A stretch of DNA of 64,000 bases, from NCBI GenBank assembly GCA_016708345.1, contig JADJFX010000003.1:372001-436000 (forward strand). Direction: 5' to 3'. This stretch comes from Candidatus Rhodoferax bjergmarkensis (GTDB taxonomy: Bacteria > Pseudomonadota > Gammaproteobacteria > Burkholderiales > Burkholderiaceae_C). A program made the translations under genes and the position numbers. A model generated the notes under the pieces. It was not told where the DNA came from. It did not search any database and worked only from the letters and a program-made list of their open reading frames with translations. The stretch's first letter is position 1, and each line of letters starts with the position of its first letter. This document shows, piece by piece, positions 1 to 9,736 of the stretch.

Positions 1-643
1 TCATCACGGCCTGTGCGCCCGCTTCAATCTGGGTATTGAGGTACAGCGCCACGGCATCGGCGTTGATTTGCAGCATTTTGTGCATCAGGTCGGGGCGGCT
101 GTACATCATGGTCTTGACCTGGCGGTAATCGTCCGAACCCGCACCTTCCACCATGTAGCAAGCCAGCGTCCAGGGGCTGCCGGAAAAACCAATCAGGGGC
201 ACCCGGCCCTGGAGCGCCTTGCGGATGGAGGTGACGGCGTCAAACACATAGCGCAGCTTGTCCATGTCAGGCACCGCCAGCTTGGCCACCGCCGCTTCGT
301 CACGCACGTTGTGGGCAAATTTGGGGCCTTCGCCCAGCGCAAACGAGAGGCCCAGGCCCATGGCGTCGGGGATGGTCAGGATGTCGCTGAACAAAATGGC
401 CGCATCCAGCGGAAAACGTTCCAGCGGCTGCAGCGTCACTTCAGTGGCGTAATCCAGGTTGGTGGCCAGCCCCATGAAGCTGCCCGCCTTGGCGCGGGTG
501 GCACGGTATTCCGGCAAATAGCGCCCTGCCTGGCGCATCAGCCACACAGGCGTGTGCGCCGTGGCAAGGCCCAGGCAGGCGCGGATGAAGGTGTCGTTTT
601 GCAGGGGGGCGTAGGAGGAGGTGGTGGCGGTGGGTGTATTCAT
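1..643 (-). CDS. hemE: Uroporphyrinogen decarboxylase, N-terminal 214 residues (cut by window edge)
   Basis: Converts uroporphyrinogen III to coproporphyrinogen III in cytoplasmic haem biosynthesis. Reading the minus strand from the ATG at 643 gives an uninterrupted frame that runs off the window at base 1, so about 150 C-terminal residues are missing. Both family signatures are visible: the substrate-binding MRQAGRYLPEYR near residue 35 and GFSGSPWTL near residue 148. The N-terminus (MNTPTATTSS) is followed at once by the typical family start, which supports this ATG. The upstream neighbour is a long repeat-containing gap before thiC, so hemE probably has its own promoter in 644-780. I see nothing abnormal in the part present. 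Confidence 0.95.
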   Translation of the reverse strand, partial: MNTPTATTSSYAPLQNDTFIRACLGLATAHTPVWLMRQAGRYLPEYRATRAKAGSFMGLATNLDYATEVTLQPLERFPLDAAILFSDILTIPDAMGLGLSFALGEGPKFAHNVRDEAAVAKLAVPDMDKLRYVFDAVTSIRKALQGRVPLIGFSGSPWTLACYMVEGAGSDDYRQVKTMMYSRPDLMHKMLQINADAVALYLNTQIEAGAQAVM

Positions 644-780
644 GGGGGTAATTGTCGCTGTTCTTTTTTTGGATTTTTTAAGGCAGTTGCTTCCCCCTTG
701 GGCAACTTTCGCCCTGAGAGTGGGCTACCGGGCACAGTTTGCTGGGTGTTGAAGGGTTGCTTGGTATTTTGGTGGGATAA

Positions 781-832
781 ATGCTACAGATTTTGTAGCT
801 GGCTGCGCTGATTCCATATGCGCAATACCTTA
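781..832 (+). repeat. REP-like palindromic element, copy 1
   Basis: Has the family layout: a short palindrome GCTAC...GTAGCTG followed by two GCGC blocks (GGCTGCGC and ATGCGCAA). It forms the outer end of the left arm of the inverted repeat upstream of thiC. Confidence 0.6.
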
Positions 833-856
833 TTTTCCCCACTCACTCCCCCCCGC

Positions 857-888
857 CCCTCTCTCGCCCCGCCGGGCGAAAGAGGGGA
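857..888. repeat. GC-rich hairpin in left arm of inverted repeat
   Basis: CCCCTCTCTCGCC and GGCGAAAGAGGGG face each other around a short loop. The same hairpin, in opposite orientation, is at 1091-1122. There is no T-run after the stem, so a simple intrinsic terminator is not supported. Confidence 0.6.
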
Positions 889-1090
889 GCCTTTAACAGC
901 CCTATTTGGCCGCGTTTTTTAAGTAAATGAGTTCATCTCCACCGACAACCGGGGCTATGCCAGTTGCAACCGGTCAGGTGAAAGTTGCTGATTCTCCAAC
1001 TCACCAACTCAAACCACGAACTGTCACAACGCCAGGTGGCACGGGTACGTCCTGACTTTGAATACGCGGCCAAATGGGCTGTTCAAAGCT

Positions 1091-1122
1091 CCCCTTTCTC
1101 GCCCGGCGGGGCGAGAAAGGGG
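1091..1122. repeat. GC-rich hairpin in right arm of inverted repeat
   Basis: CCCCTTTCTCGCC and GGCGAGAAAGGGG form a perfect 13-base stem with a 6-base loop. It is the counterpart of the hairpin at 857-888. Confidence 0.65.
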
Positions 1123-1145
1123 TTGGGGGATAGAGTGGGGAAAAT

Positions 1146-1198
1146 AAGGTATTGCGCAGATGGAACCTGCGCAGACAGCTACATAATTCATAGCACTC
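1146..1198 (-). repeat. REP-like palindromic element, copy 2
   Basis: Reads as the reverse complement of copy 1: ATTGCGCAGATGG, then CTGCGCAGACAGCTAC and ATAGCA. It ends the right arm of the inverted repeat, about 125 bases before the TPP riboswitch. Confidence 0.6.
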
Positions 1199-1325
1199 AT
1201 TAACCCCGCTCAAAGCCCCATAACCGGTGGGCGAGGGGGCTGGGGGGGGAAATGCAAACCAAAAATATGACGACTGTGGGGGAATCCGCAGGCGCAAAGA
1301 ACCCTTCCACCAATTCGCTTAAACT

Positions 1326-1414
1326 GCGCCCCTGCCCGGGGTGCGCTGTGATGGCGCTGAGATGGCCTGCCAAACCCGCGAACTTGATCCGGTTCATACC
1401 GGCGTAAGAAGCGC
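1326..1414 (+). promoter_or_regulatory. TPP riboswitch (THI element) of thiC
   Basis: The conserved thi-box blocks occur in order: GGGGTGC at 1338-1344, GCTGAGA at 1356-1362, ACCCGCGAACTTGATCCGG at 1374-1392 and ATACCGGCGTAAGAA at 1396-1410. GCGC at both ends can form helix P1. The element sits about 110 bases upstream of the thiC start codon, where these aptamers normally lie. The expression platform is 1415-1515; I could not decide between termination and ribosome-site sequestration. Confidence 0.93.
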
Positions 1415-1523
1415 CAGACAGCAGTTTTCCACCCTTTGCCGGGTTTGCTGCCGTCGCCTTGTTCGCCGAAGTGCCTTTGACGGTTCCCCCGGAGCCCTTG
1501 AACCCTCTTCAGGAGACACGAAC

Positions 1524-3398
<1,875 letters not shown>

Positions 3399-3500
3399 GC
3401 GCTGGTGTGGTGTCATGTATTGCGGGAGTCTGCCGGGTTCCCGTGTGCATTTTGACCATCTGCAAGTTTCGGTTGCGATGCGTATGCCGACATCACGAAA

Positions 3501-3518
3501 CTGTCATGTATTTTTCAT
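3501..3518 (+). promoter_or_regulatory. Candidate Pho box upstream of the 5'-nucleotidase
   Basis: CTGTCAT, four bases, then TTTTCAT gives two repeats at 11-base spacing, as in PhoB boxes. The first repeat is a perfect match and the second matches five of seven. It lies about 40 bases upstream of a secreted phosphatase gene, a natural Pho-regulon member. This is a motif match only. Confidence 0.35.
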
Positions 3519-3557
3519 AGCATGCAAGCTTAAAAACTTCCATGGGAAAAATTCAAC

Positions 3558-5435
3558 ATGAACAATTCTTTCAAGCTAGCCCTGATCGCTGCACTTGTCT
3601 GCGCAGGCGCGGTCACGGCGTGTGGCGATAGCGACACCGTTTTGGCTGATCCTTTCACCGTGCGGGTGATTGGTCTGAATGACTACCATGGCAATTTGGA
3701 GTCCCCGGGAACGTATGGTTCAAATACCAGCATTCTGGCGGCCAATCGCCCGGCCGTAGGAGGTGCCGACATACTGGCTGCCTATGTGGCCAAGCTCAAG
3801 AAAGAGGTGCCCCACGCAGTGGTCGTCGGTGCGGGTGACTTGATTGGCGCAACTCCTTTGGTGTCCTCCCTGTTCTTTGACGAACCCAGTGTGGAAACGC
3901 TCAACCGTATCGGCCTTGAATTTTCCTCCGTGGGCAACCACGAGTTTGACAAGGGAAGCACCGAGCTTTTGCGCCTGCAAAACGGGGGGTGCAAGCAAAC
4001 TGCTGGGGCCAATGATCCAAATAGCTGCAAGGGTGCCACGGTGGGTACCCCGGTTCCGTTTGAAGGCGCAAAGTTCAAGTGGCTTTCGGCCAACGTGATT
4101 TCCACCAGCACCGGCAAGCCCCTGTTGCCCGCTTATGGCGTGAAAGAAATCAACGGTGTGAAGGTGGCTTTTATCGGCATGACGCTGCAAGCCACGCCCG
4201 GCATTGTGACCCCCACGGGTGTCGCAGGGCTTGAGTTTCGCGAGGAAGCTGCGACCGTCAATGCCTTGATTCCCGAGCTGCGTGCGGCGGGTATTGAGTC
4301 GATTGTGGTGCTGGTGCACCAGGGCGGTTTTCAGACTGGCTCGCTGTCGGACATCAATGCCTGCGAAGGCAATCTGGCAGGTTCGGATATTGCCGCCATT
4401 GTTTCCCGGCTCGACGATGCGGTGGACCTCGTGATCAGCGGCCACACCCACGCGGCCTACAACTGCCAGTTGCCAAATCTGAAGGGCCGCAAAATTCCGG
4501 TCACCAGCACGCCTGCGTTTGGCCGGGTGTTGACGTCGGTGGACCTGACCATCAACCCCACTACGCGAGATGTCTCAGCGGTTAGCGCTACCAATGTGTT
4601 GACCAGCCGCGCGGCAGATGCCGGTGTGGTTGCCGATGCAACGGTTACCAAAATTGTGGACGGCTACAAAGCCCTGGTGTCCCCGATTGCCAGTCAGGTT
4701 CTGGGTGGCATTTCTACCGCTTTGAGCAACGCCCGCAGTGATGGTGCTTGCAATATGCCTGCCGGTGACCTGATCGCCGATTCGCAACTGCAAGCCACCA
4801 AACCGGCCAGCTTTGGGGGCGCAGTGCTTGCATTTATGAATGGTGGTGGTGTGCGCAGCCCCGGCTTTACTTTTGCCTCCAGCAGCGCGGGAGAAGGCGA
4901 CGGTAACGTCACCTATGGCGAAGCCTTTACCGTGCAGCCCTTTGGCAACAGCCTGGTAACCATGACTTTGACGACCACGGATATCAAGGACTTTCTGGAA
5001 GAGCAGTTTGCTGGCTGCAAAGGCCAGGGTGCGGCGACCACGCGTTTTGCGCTGCCATCTGCCGGGTTTAAATACACTTGGGACGGAGCGCAAGCCTGTG
5101 GTGCACGTATCAGCAATGTGACCCTGAACAATGGCAGCACCACCGAGACCCTGGTGGATGCCACGGGTACCGTGCAAAACCCCACCAAAACCTACCGCGT
5201 GACTGTCAATAATTTCATGGCCGATGGTGGTGATGGTTATTCGACCCTCAAGAAGGGGACCAATCGTCTTGGTGGGGCACAAGACATTGATGCACTGACC
5301 GCCTACCTGGCCGGTTTCAAGGCACCCAAGTCGGCCTACACCTTGGGCAGTAACCCGGCCGACGCGGGCAGCAAACGGATCAATCGCGTGGGCACAAGCA
5401 CGACTTGCCCTGGTGCAGCAAACACCAACCCGTAG
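3558..5435 (+). CDS. Exported lipoprotein 5'-nucleotidase / metallophosphatase (UshA family)
   Basis: Predicted periplasmic or surface nucleotidase that releases phosphate from nucleotides. The 625-residue product starts with a lipoprotein signal peptide ending AVTAC (Cys22). The metallophosphatase domain shows its metal-binding blocks in order: GLNDYHGN near residue 39, SSVGNHEFDKG near 125 and SGHTHAAYNC near 295. The C-terminal 5'-nucleotidase domain, with VNNFMADGGDGY near 550, follows. A possible Pho box lies upstream. The next gene starts on the base after this stop codon, so the two are probably cotranscribed. The natural substrate cannot be told from sequence; cyclic or sugar nucleotides are possible. 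Confidence 0.88.
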   Translation: MNNSFKLALIAALVCAGAVTACGDSDTVLADPFTVRVIGLNDYHGNLESPGTYGSNTSILAANRPAVGGADILAAYVAKLKKEVPHAVVVGAGDLIGATPLVSSLFFDEPSVETLNRIGLEFSSVGNHEFDKGSTELLRLQNGGCKQTAGANDPNSCKGATVGTPVPFEGAKFKWLSANVISTSTGKPLLPAYGVKEINGVKVAFIGMTLQATPGIVTPTGVAGLEFREEAATVNALIPELRAAGIESIVVLVHQGGFQTGSLSDINACEGNLAGSDIAAIVSRLDDAVDLVISGHTHAAYNCQLPNLKGRKIPVTSTPAFGRVLTSVDLTINPTTRDVSAVSATNVLTSRAADAGVVADATVTKIVDGYKALVSPIASQVLGGISTALSNARSDGACNMPAGDLIADSQLQATKPASFGGAVLAFMNGGGVRSPGFTFASSSAGEGDGNVTYGEAFTVQPFGNSLVTMTLTTTDIKDFLEEQFAGCKGQGAATTRFALPSAGFKYTWDGAQACGARISNVTLNNGSTTETLVDATGTVQNPTKTYRVTVNNFMADGGDGYSTLKKGTNRLGGAQDIDALTAYLAGFKAPKSAYTLGSNPADAGSKRINRVGTSTTCPGAANTNP

Positions 5436-6719
5436 GTGAGCACAACAACGAGGCACCGCCCAGGTATTGCGCCAGCGCGGGTGCCTTTGCGTCGCTGGCT
5501 TGCTGTTGTGTTGCATGGTTTGCTATGGCTGTTTGTCAGCGCTGGACAAATTTTTTACAGCGCTGATGCATTGGCGCAAAACGCGGCGACTGAAGAAAAA
5601 TTGCGCCAGATACTCCTGCGGGCCCCATCGGGAAGCAATCTCGCTGCCCTTCCATCTGGCGCGACCAGCCTGCAGCGCAAAATTCTTGAGCCCGAACAGG
5701 CGACCATGCGCAATGCACTGCTGCGTGACGCAGAGTCGGCTTTGTCACGCATGGATGTGGCTCAGGCAGAGTTATTGTTTGACCGCGCAGCCAACATTCT
5801 TCACGCTGCCGATACCGAAATTGGATTGGTGCGCACCTACATGCAAGCCGGTGCCTATCGCCGTGCCTTGGCCTTTGGCGCACACACTGCGGGAGTGCAT
5901 CTGGATGTGGTGGGTGGTTCGGCGCTGTACGCCTGGTTGCTTCAAATGGGCGGACAACACGCGGTCGCGCAGCGCCTGCTTAACGACACCTTGGTTCGGC
6001 TGCCCGGCAATCAGTTCATGCTGGCCGTTGCGAAGCAACTGGCTAGCAACAAACCGCTGGCTGATGCCTCGCTGCAGGTTCCGCCAACCCGTTTGGCACC
6101 CTACGGTGAGATGCAGGGGCTTGCGTCACATGCCCGCGTAGCGGGCAGTGCAGTGCTGCTGGCTGATGGGACGCACGCCTTGGCACCACTGGCATTGCTC
6201 CCGGCGTCGGGAAAAGTCTGGGTGCGCAATGGCCTGGGGCAACTGCGCAAGGCCCGCATCGAGCAGCGCCACCGTGTATTGGGTGTTGCCATGCTGACCC
6301 TGGAGCGGGCGTTGCCGGTGATGGAAGGTCTGCAGTCACATACCGGCCCCGTGTTTCCAGGCAGTGCCGGGTATGTGCTGGAGTATGTTGCCAACCCCCT
6401 TGCTGGTGCCAGTTGGCCCCTGCTCAATGTTGGGTTCATTGGCAACCCTGTGGGCAATGGTGCTCAATTGGCATTGGGTGTTGAATTGAAAGATGGCAGC
6501 GGCGGCGGTCCGGTATTTGACGCGGCCGGGCGTCTGCTGGGCCTGGCAGTGGCCACCCCACATGGGCCACCCCGGTTGGTGAGCACACAGGACTTGCAGC
6601 ATGTGCTGGACACACCCTTGGCACCGCCCGCACCCAGTGGACCCGCACCGCGCGCGATGCTGGATCAACTGTACGAGGCTGGGCTCAAAACGGGGTTGCA
6701 ACTTATTACCGCAAAGTAG
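5436..6719 (+). CDS. Exported protein with helical-repeat region and degenerate trypsin-like domain
   Basis: A 427-residue protein with an N-terminal hydrophobic export signal (about residues 19-47, ending ADALAQ). A helical, TPR-like region follows (about 60-210), then a C-terminal half that resembles the HtrA/trypsin fold (about 225-395). The block DGSGGGPVFDAAGRLLG near residue 355 corresponds to the GNSGGP motif around the catalytic serine, but the serine is one residue out of register. No histidine is found at the TNxHV position and no aspartate at the DLAVL position, so I read it as a pseudo-protease. The GTG start at 5436 directly abuts the preceding stop, suggesting translational coupling. 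The function is unknown. Confidence 0.65.
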   Translation: MSTTTRHRPGIAPARVPLRRWLAVVLHGLLWLFVSAGQIFYSADALAQNAATEEKLRQILLRAPSGSNLAALPSGATSLQRKILEPEQATMRNALLRDAESALSRMDVAQAELLFDRAANILHAADTEIGLVRTYMQAGAYRRALAFGAHTAGVHLDVVGGSALYAWLLQMGGQHAVAQRLLNDTLVRLPGNQFMLAVAKQLASNKPLADASLQVPPTRLAPYGEMQGLASHARVAGSAVLLADGTHALAPLALLPASGKVWVRNGLGQLRKARIEQRHRVLGVAMLTLERALPVMEGLQSHTGPVFPGSAGYVLEYVANPLAGASWPLLNVGFIGNPVGNGAQLALGVELKDGSGGGPVFDAAGRLLGLAVATPHGPPRLVSTQDLQHVLDTPLAPPAPSGPAPRAMLDQLYEAGLKTGLQLITAK

Positions 6720-6780
6720 CGCGCCGCGAGCCCTTGGTGTGTTTGCCAAGGAAGAGTCACTTTTGAATAGATGTACTTTA

Positions 6781-6939
6781 AGGGGTCAAGCAGAAATAAC
6801 TTGAACAGTTCAGCCGTGATGCCAAGTGCCATGCGTCGTTGCAAAACGCTTGTGTAGCCAGCTACACCGCGCGTTTTACGCCTGGCCTTGCACCTGTCAT
6901 CACAGCCTCCTTTGTCCAACTTATTTCTGCTTGACCCCT
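6781..6939. mobile_element. MITE-like element with perfect 19-base terminal inverted repeats
   Basis: AGGGGTCAAGCAGAAATAA at 6781-6799 is repeated exactly in reverse complement at 6921-6939. The interior includes the hairpin GTGTAGCCAGCTACAC near 6851-6866 and encodes no protein of note. Ends of the AGGGGTCA type recall the recognition sequences of REP-associated tyrosine transposases, but no transposase is present in the window. Confidence 0.6.
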
Positions 6940-6940
6940 A

Positions 6941-6998
6941 AGGCTCTGGCGCAGGTTCTTATTGCGCAGCAAGCTACAAAACCTATAGCAATTTGAAG
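6941..6998 (-). repeat. REP-like palindromic element, copy 3
   Basis: Contains TGGCGCAGG, ATTGCGCAGCAAGCTAC and CTATAGCAATTTG in the family order. It begins two bases after the MITE-like element ends. Confidence 0.65.
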
Positions 6999-7155
6999 GG
7001 TGATCGAAGGCAAGCCAAGGCATTGCGTCGGCTGGCCGTGCCGTGTGCAGGTAATTTTCAGCGAATATGCGGTTACTATTTACTGAAGCATTTTGGCTTG
7101 CTGCCTGCGCTGCCCCCGATTGCCTGAGCATCTTCACCCATTCAGGAGTTCTCGA

Positions 7156-8328
7156 ATGACCCACCTTCGCACCCGCGCGGTTCACGCCGGACAGCACCCT
7201 GACGCAGCCAGCGGTGCCATTGCCACCCCCATTACCCAAACCACGGCTTTTGGCTACGGCACGCTGGAACGCGGTGCCGCCATTTTTGCCGGAGAGGCAC
7301 CGGGTTACCGCTACAGCCGCTTTGGCAACCCCACTGTGGCAGCGCTGGAGTCCAAGATGGCCAACCTGGAAGGCGCACAGGCGGCGGTGGCTTTTGCCAG
7401 CGGCACGGCGGCCACGTCCTCGGTGCTGCTGGGCCTGCTGAGCCCCGGTGATGAAATCGTGTTTCTGGGCCCGCTGTATGGCGGTACCGAAGGACTTTTT
7501 CGACAAATGGGCGAGCGTTTTGGCATCCGCGTGGTGGATGCCACGCAACTGGGCCTGGCCACTTGCCTGACGCCCGCCACGCGCATGGTGTGGGTGGAGA
7601 CGTTGACCAACCCCAGTTTACGTGTGCATGACCTGACCGAAGTGGCTGCCCTTGCCAAAGCGCACGGGGTGCTCACGGTGGCTGACAACACGTTTTGTAC
7701 ACCCTGGCTGGTGCGCCCGCTGGAGCACGGCATTGACCTCGTGATGCACTCCATGACCAAGTACCTCGGTGGGCATGGTGATGCCACCGGGGGCATTGTG
7801 GCGGGCTCGGCAGCGCTGATTGCCCCGGTGCGCAAGACTGGCCTGGGCCACGTGGGCGGCAACCTGTCGCCCCAAGAGGCTTTTTTATTCCTGCGCGGTA
7901 TCAAGACGCTTCCCTTGCGCATGGCGGCGCACTGCGAAGGCGCGGCAGCGGTGGCGCATTTTCTGGCGCAGCATCCTGCCGTGCAGGTGGTGCATTACCC
8001 AGGCCTTGCCAGCCACCCGCAGCATGCGCTGGCGCAGCGGCTGCTGCAGGGTGGTTTTGGCGGCATGGTGGCTTTTGAGCTGGTGCGCAACGAGCGTGCT
8101 GCGGCGGCGGCCGTGTTGAACCGGCTCCAGCTTTTCACACAAGCGGTTTCATTGGGAGATGTTGACAGCCTGGCCTGCCATCCCGCCAGTACCACACACA
8201 GCGTTGTCTCGGCGGCGGTTCGGGCATACAACGGAATCACTGAAGGGTTGATCCGGCTCAGTGTGGGCATTGAACACCCTGACGACCTGATAGCCGATCT
8301 GGGTCAGGCCTTGACCCAGGTGGTGTGA
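7156..8328 (+). CDS. Cys/Met metabolism PLP-dependent enzyme (methionine gamma-lyase / cystathionine gamma-synthase type)
   Basis: A 390-residue member of the trans-sulfuration enzyme family. The PLP-binding lysine is K202 in HSMTKYLGGHGDA. Other family blocks are YRYSRFGNPT near 54, ASGTAA near 84, VADNTFCTPW near 175, and SLACHPASTTHS near 337, which binds the substrate carboxylate. The ATG at 7156 follows CAGGAG at 7143-7148, and the family N-terminus (TRAVHAGQ) begins just after it; a longer upstream frame is rejected. Whether it acts as a methionine gamma-lyase, cystathionine gamma-synthase or O-acylhomoserine sulfhydrylase cannot be settled here, so no symbol is given. It converges on serA with a 16-base gap. 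Confidence 0.88.
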   Translation: MTHLRTRAVHAGQHPDAASGAIATPITQTTAFGYGTLERGAAIFAGEAPGYRYSRFGNPTVAALESKMANLEGAQAAVAFASGTAATSSVLLGLLSPGDEIVFLGPLYGGTEGLFRQMGERFGIRVVDATQLGLATCLTPATRMVWVETLTNPSLRVHDLTEVAALAKAHGVLTVADNTFCTPWLVRPLEHGIDLVMHSMTKYLGGHGDATGGIVAGSAALIAPVRKTGLGHVGGNLSPQEAFLFLRGIKTLPLRMAAHCEGAAAVAHFLAQHPAVQVVHYPGLASHPQHALAQRLLQGGFGGMVAFELVRNERAAAAAVLNRLQLFTQAVSLGDVDSLACHPASTTHSVVSAAVRAYNGITEGLIRLSVGIEHPDDLIADLGQALTQVV

Positions 8329-8344
8329 ACACAGACTGCGTCTC

Positions 8345-9573
8345 TCAGTACAACACCCGCGAACGAATCGTGCCTTCAATTTCCTGCAGCTTTTGCAGGG
8401 CAACCGCAGAGCACCTGCATCCACATCCATCACCAGGTAACCAATCGCATCATTGGTCATCAGGCTTTGGGCGGAGATGTTGATGCTGTTTTCGGCAAAG
8501 ATGCGGTTGATGGCCGACAACACGCCGGGAATGTTGCGGTGGATGTGCAGCAAGCGGTGTTTGCCCGCCAGCAAGGGCACGGCCACCTCGGGGAAGTTCA
8601 CCGCCGAGAGCGTGCTGCCGGTATCGGAATAGCGCACAAATTTCTCGGCCACTTCCAGCCCGATATTGGCCTGCGCCTCCAGGGTGGAGCCGCCGATGTG
8701 CGGGGTCAAAATCACGTTGTCAAACTTGCGCAGCGCCGATTCAAACGTTTCATCGTTGGATTTGGGCTCTTTGGGAAACACGTCAATCGCCGCCCCGGCG
8801 ATGTGGCTGCTTTCCAATGCGCCTGCCAGCGCCGCAATGTCCACACAGGTGCCGCGCGCGGCGTTGATAAACACGCTGCCGGGCTTCATGGCGGCAAACT
8901 GCGGTGCACCCATCATGGTGTGGGTGGAGGCAGTTTCCGGCACATGCAGGGTGACCACGTCGGCCTGGGCCAGCAGCTCTTGCAGCGAGCCCATTTGGCG
9001 GGCATTGCCCAGTGGAAGTTTGGTGAGTACATCAAAATAAATCACCTGCATACCCAGCGATTCGGCCAGCACCGACAACTGGCTGCCGATGTTGCCGTAG
9101 CCCACAATGCCCAGCGTTTTTCCACGGGCCTCAAAAGACCCCTCGGCCAATTTGGTCCAGCCGCCCCGGTGCACCAGCGCATTTTTTTCTGGAATGCCGC
9201 GCAGCAGCAAAATGGTTTCTGCCAGCACCAGTTCGGCCACTGAGCGGGTGTTGGAGTAGGGCGCATTAAATACCGGAATCCCCTGCGCCATGGCCGCGCG
9301 CAAATCAACCTGGTTGGTGCCGATGCAAAAGCAGCCAATGGCGGTCAGCTTGTGGGCCGCTTGCAGTACTTTTGCGGTGATCTGGGTGCGCGAGCGGATG
9401 CCCACAAAGTGAACGTCCCGGATTTTTTCGATCAGCGCGTCTTCGTCCAGACCGGTGCGCAGGGATTCGATGTTGGTGTAGCCCTGGTTGTTCAACACCG
9501 TGAGTGCGTTGGGGTGTACGCCTTCGAGCAAAAGAAACCGGATTTTTGATTTTTCAAGCGACAGTTGGGTCAT
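8345..9573 (-). CDS. serA: D-3-phosphoglycerate dehydrogenase, with apparent frameshift near the 3' end
   Basis: First step of serine biosynthesis: oxidises 3-phosphoglycerate with NAD. From the ATG at 9573 the protein shows a substrate domain, an NAD-binding motif (GIVGYGNIGSQL), catalytic blocks (INAARGTCVD and LTPHIGGSTLEAQ) and a C-terminal ACT domain for serine feedback (RNIPGVLSAINRIFAE). With the family-like ending the product would be about 409 residues, the E. coli type. The frame breaks after DVDAGA: a single base is missing between about 8403 and 8416. In the next frame the expected tail (VALQKLQEIEGTIRSRVLY) follows to a stop at 8345-8347. As written, translation would run on to 8149 with an unrelated tail. 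Sequencing error is likely. Confidence 0.9.
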
Positions 9574-9736
9574 GGTGGTTCCTGAAGTGACGAGAGGCCG
9601 GCTTGCTGGCAAACCGGGAATGGTGCAAAAGGGCGATGCCAAAAATTATGGCGTCGGTTACGCGGTCGGCAGTGAGGGTAATGCAGTCAGGGTAGCATGG
9701 GATTGCACAAGGATATTTGCTTTGAAAACCACACCC

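Larger units (their letters stand above)
644..1325. other. Long intergenic region holding a large imperfect inverted repeat
   Basis: There is no credible gene in this stretch. It contains two arms of about 120 bases in opposite orientation (about 797-918 and 1062-1190). Each arm joins a REP-like element (listed separately) to a GC hairpin, one at 857-888 and one at 1091-1122. The rest, including 919-1060 and 1200-1320, shows nothing I recognise apart from presumed hemE and thiC promoter sequence. Confidence 0.7.
6720..7155. other. Intergenic region with two mobile-looking repeats
   Basis: This 436-base gap holds a 159-base element with 19-base terminal inverted repeats (6781-6939), followed almost directly by a REP-like copy (6941-6998). 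The remaining 7000-7155 should contain the promoter and leader of the PLP enzyme gene; CAGGAG at 7143-7148 is its ribosome site. I found no convincing S-box or SAM riboswitch fold. Confidence 0.6.

Noticed and set aside
68..811. A 247-codon plus-strand frame opposite hemE
   Set aside because: Shadow of the hemE coding strand; the minus-strand frame has both UroD signatures.
1341..1523. N-terminal extension of ThiC upstream of 1524
   Set aside because: The extension would be translated from the TPP aptamer itself. The ribosome site and family N-terminus place the start at 1524.
7000..7155. Possible SAM riboswitch before the PLP sulfur-amino-acid gene
   Set aside because: Neither the S-box core nor the SAM-II or SAH motifs could be found.
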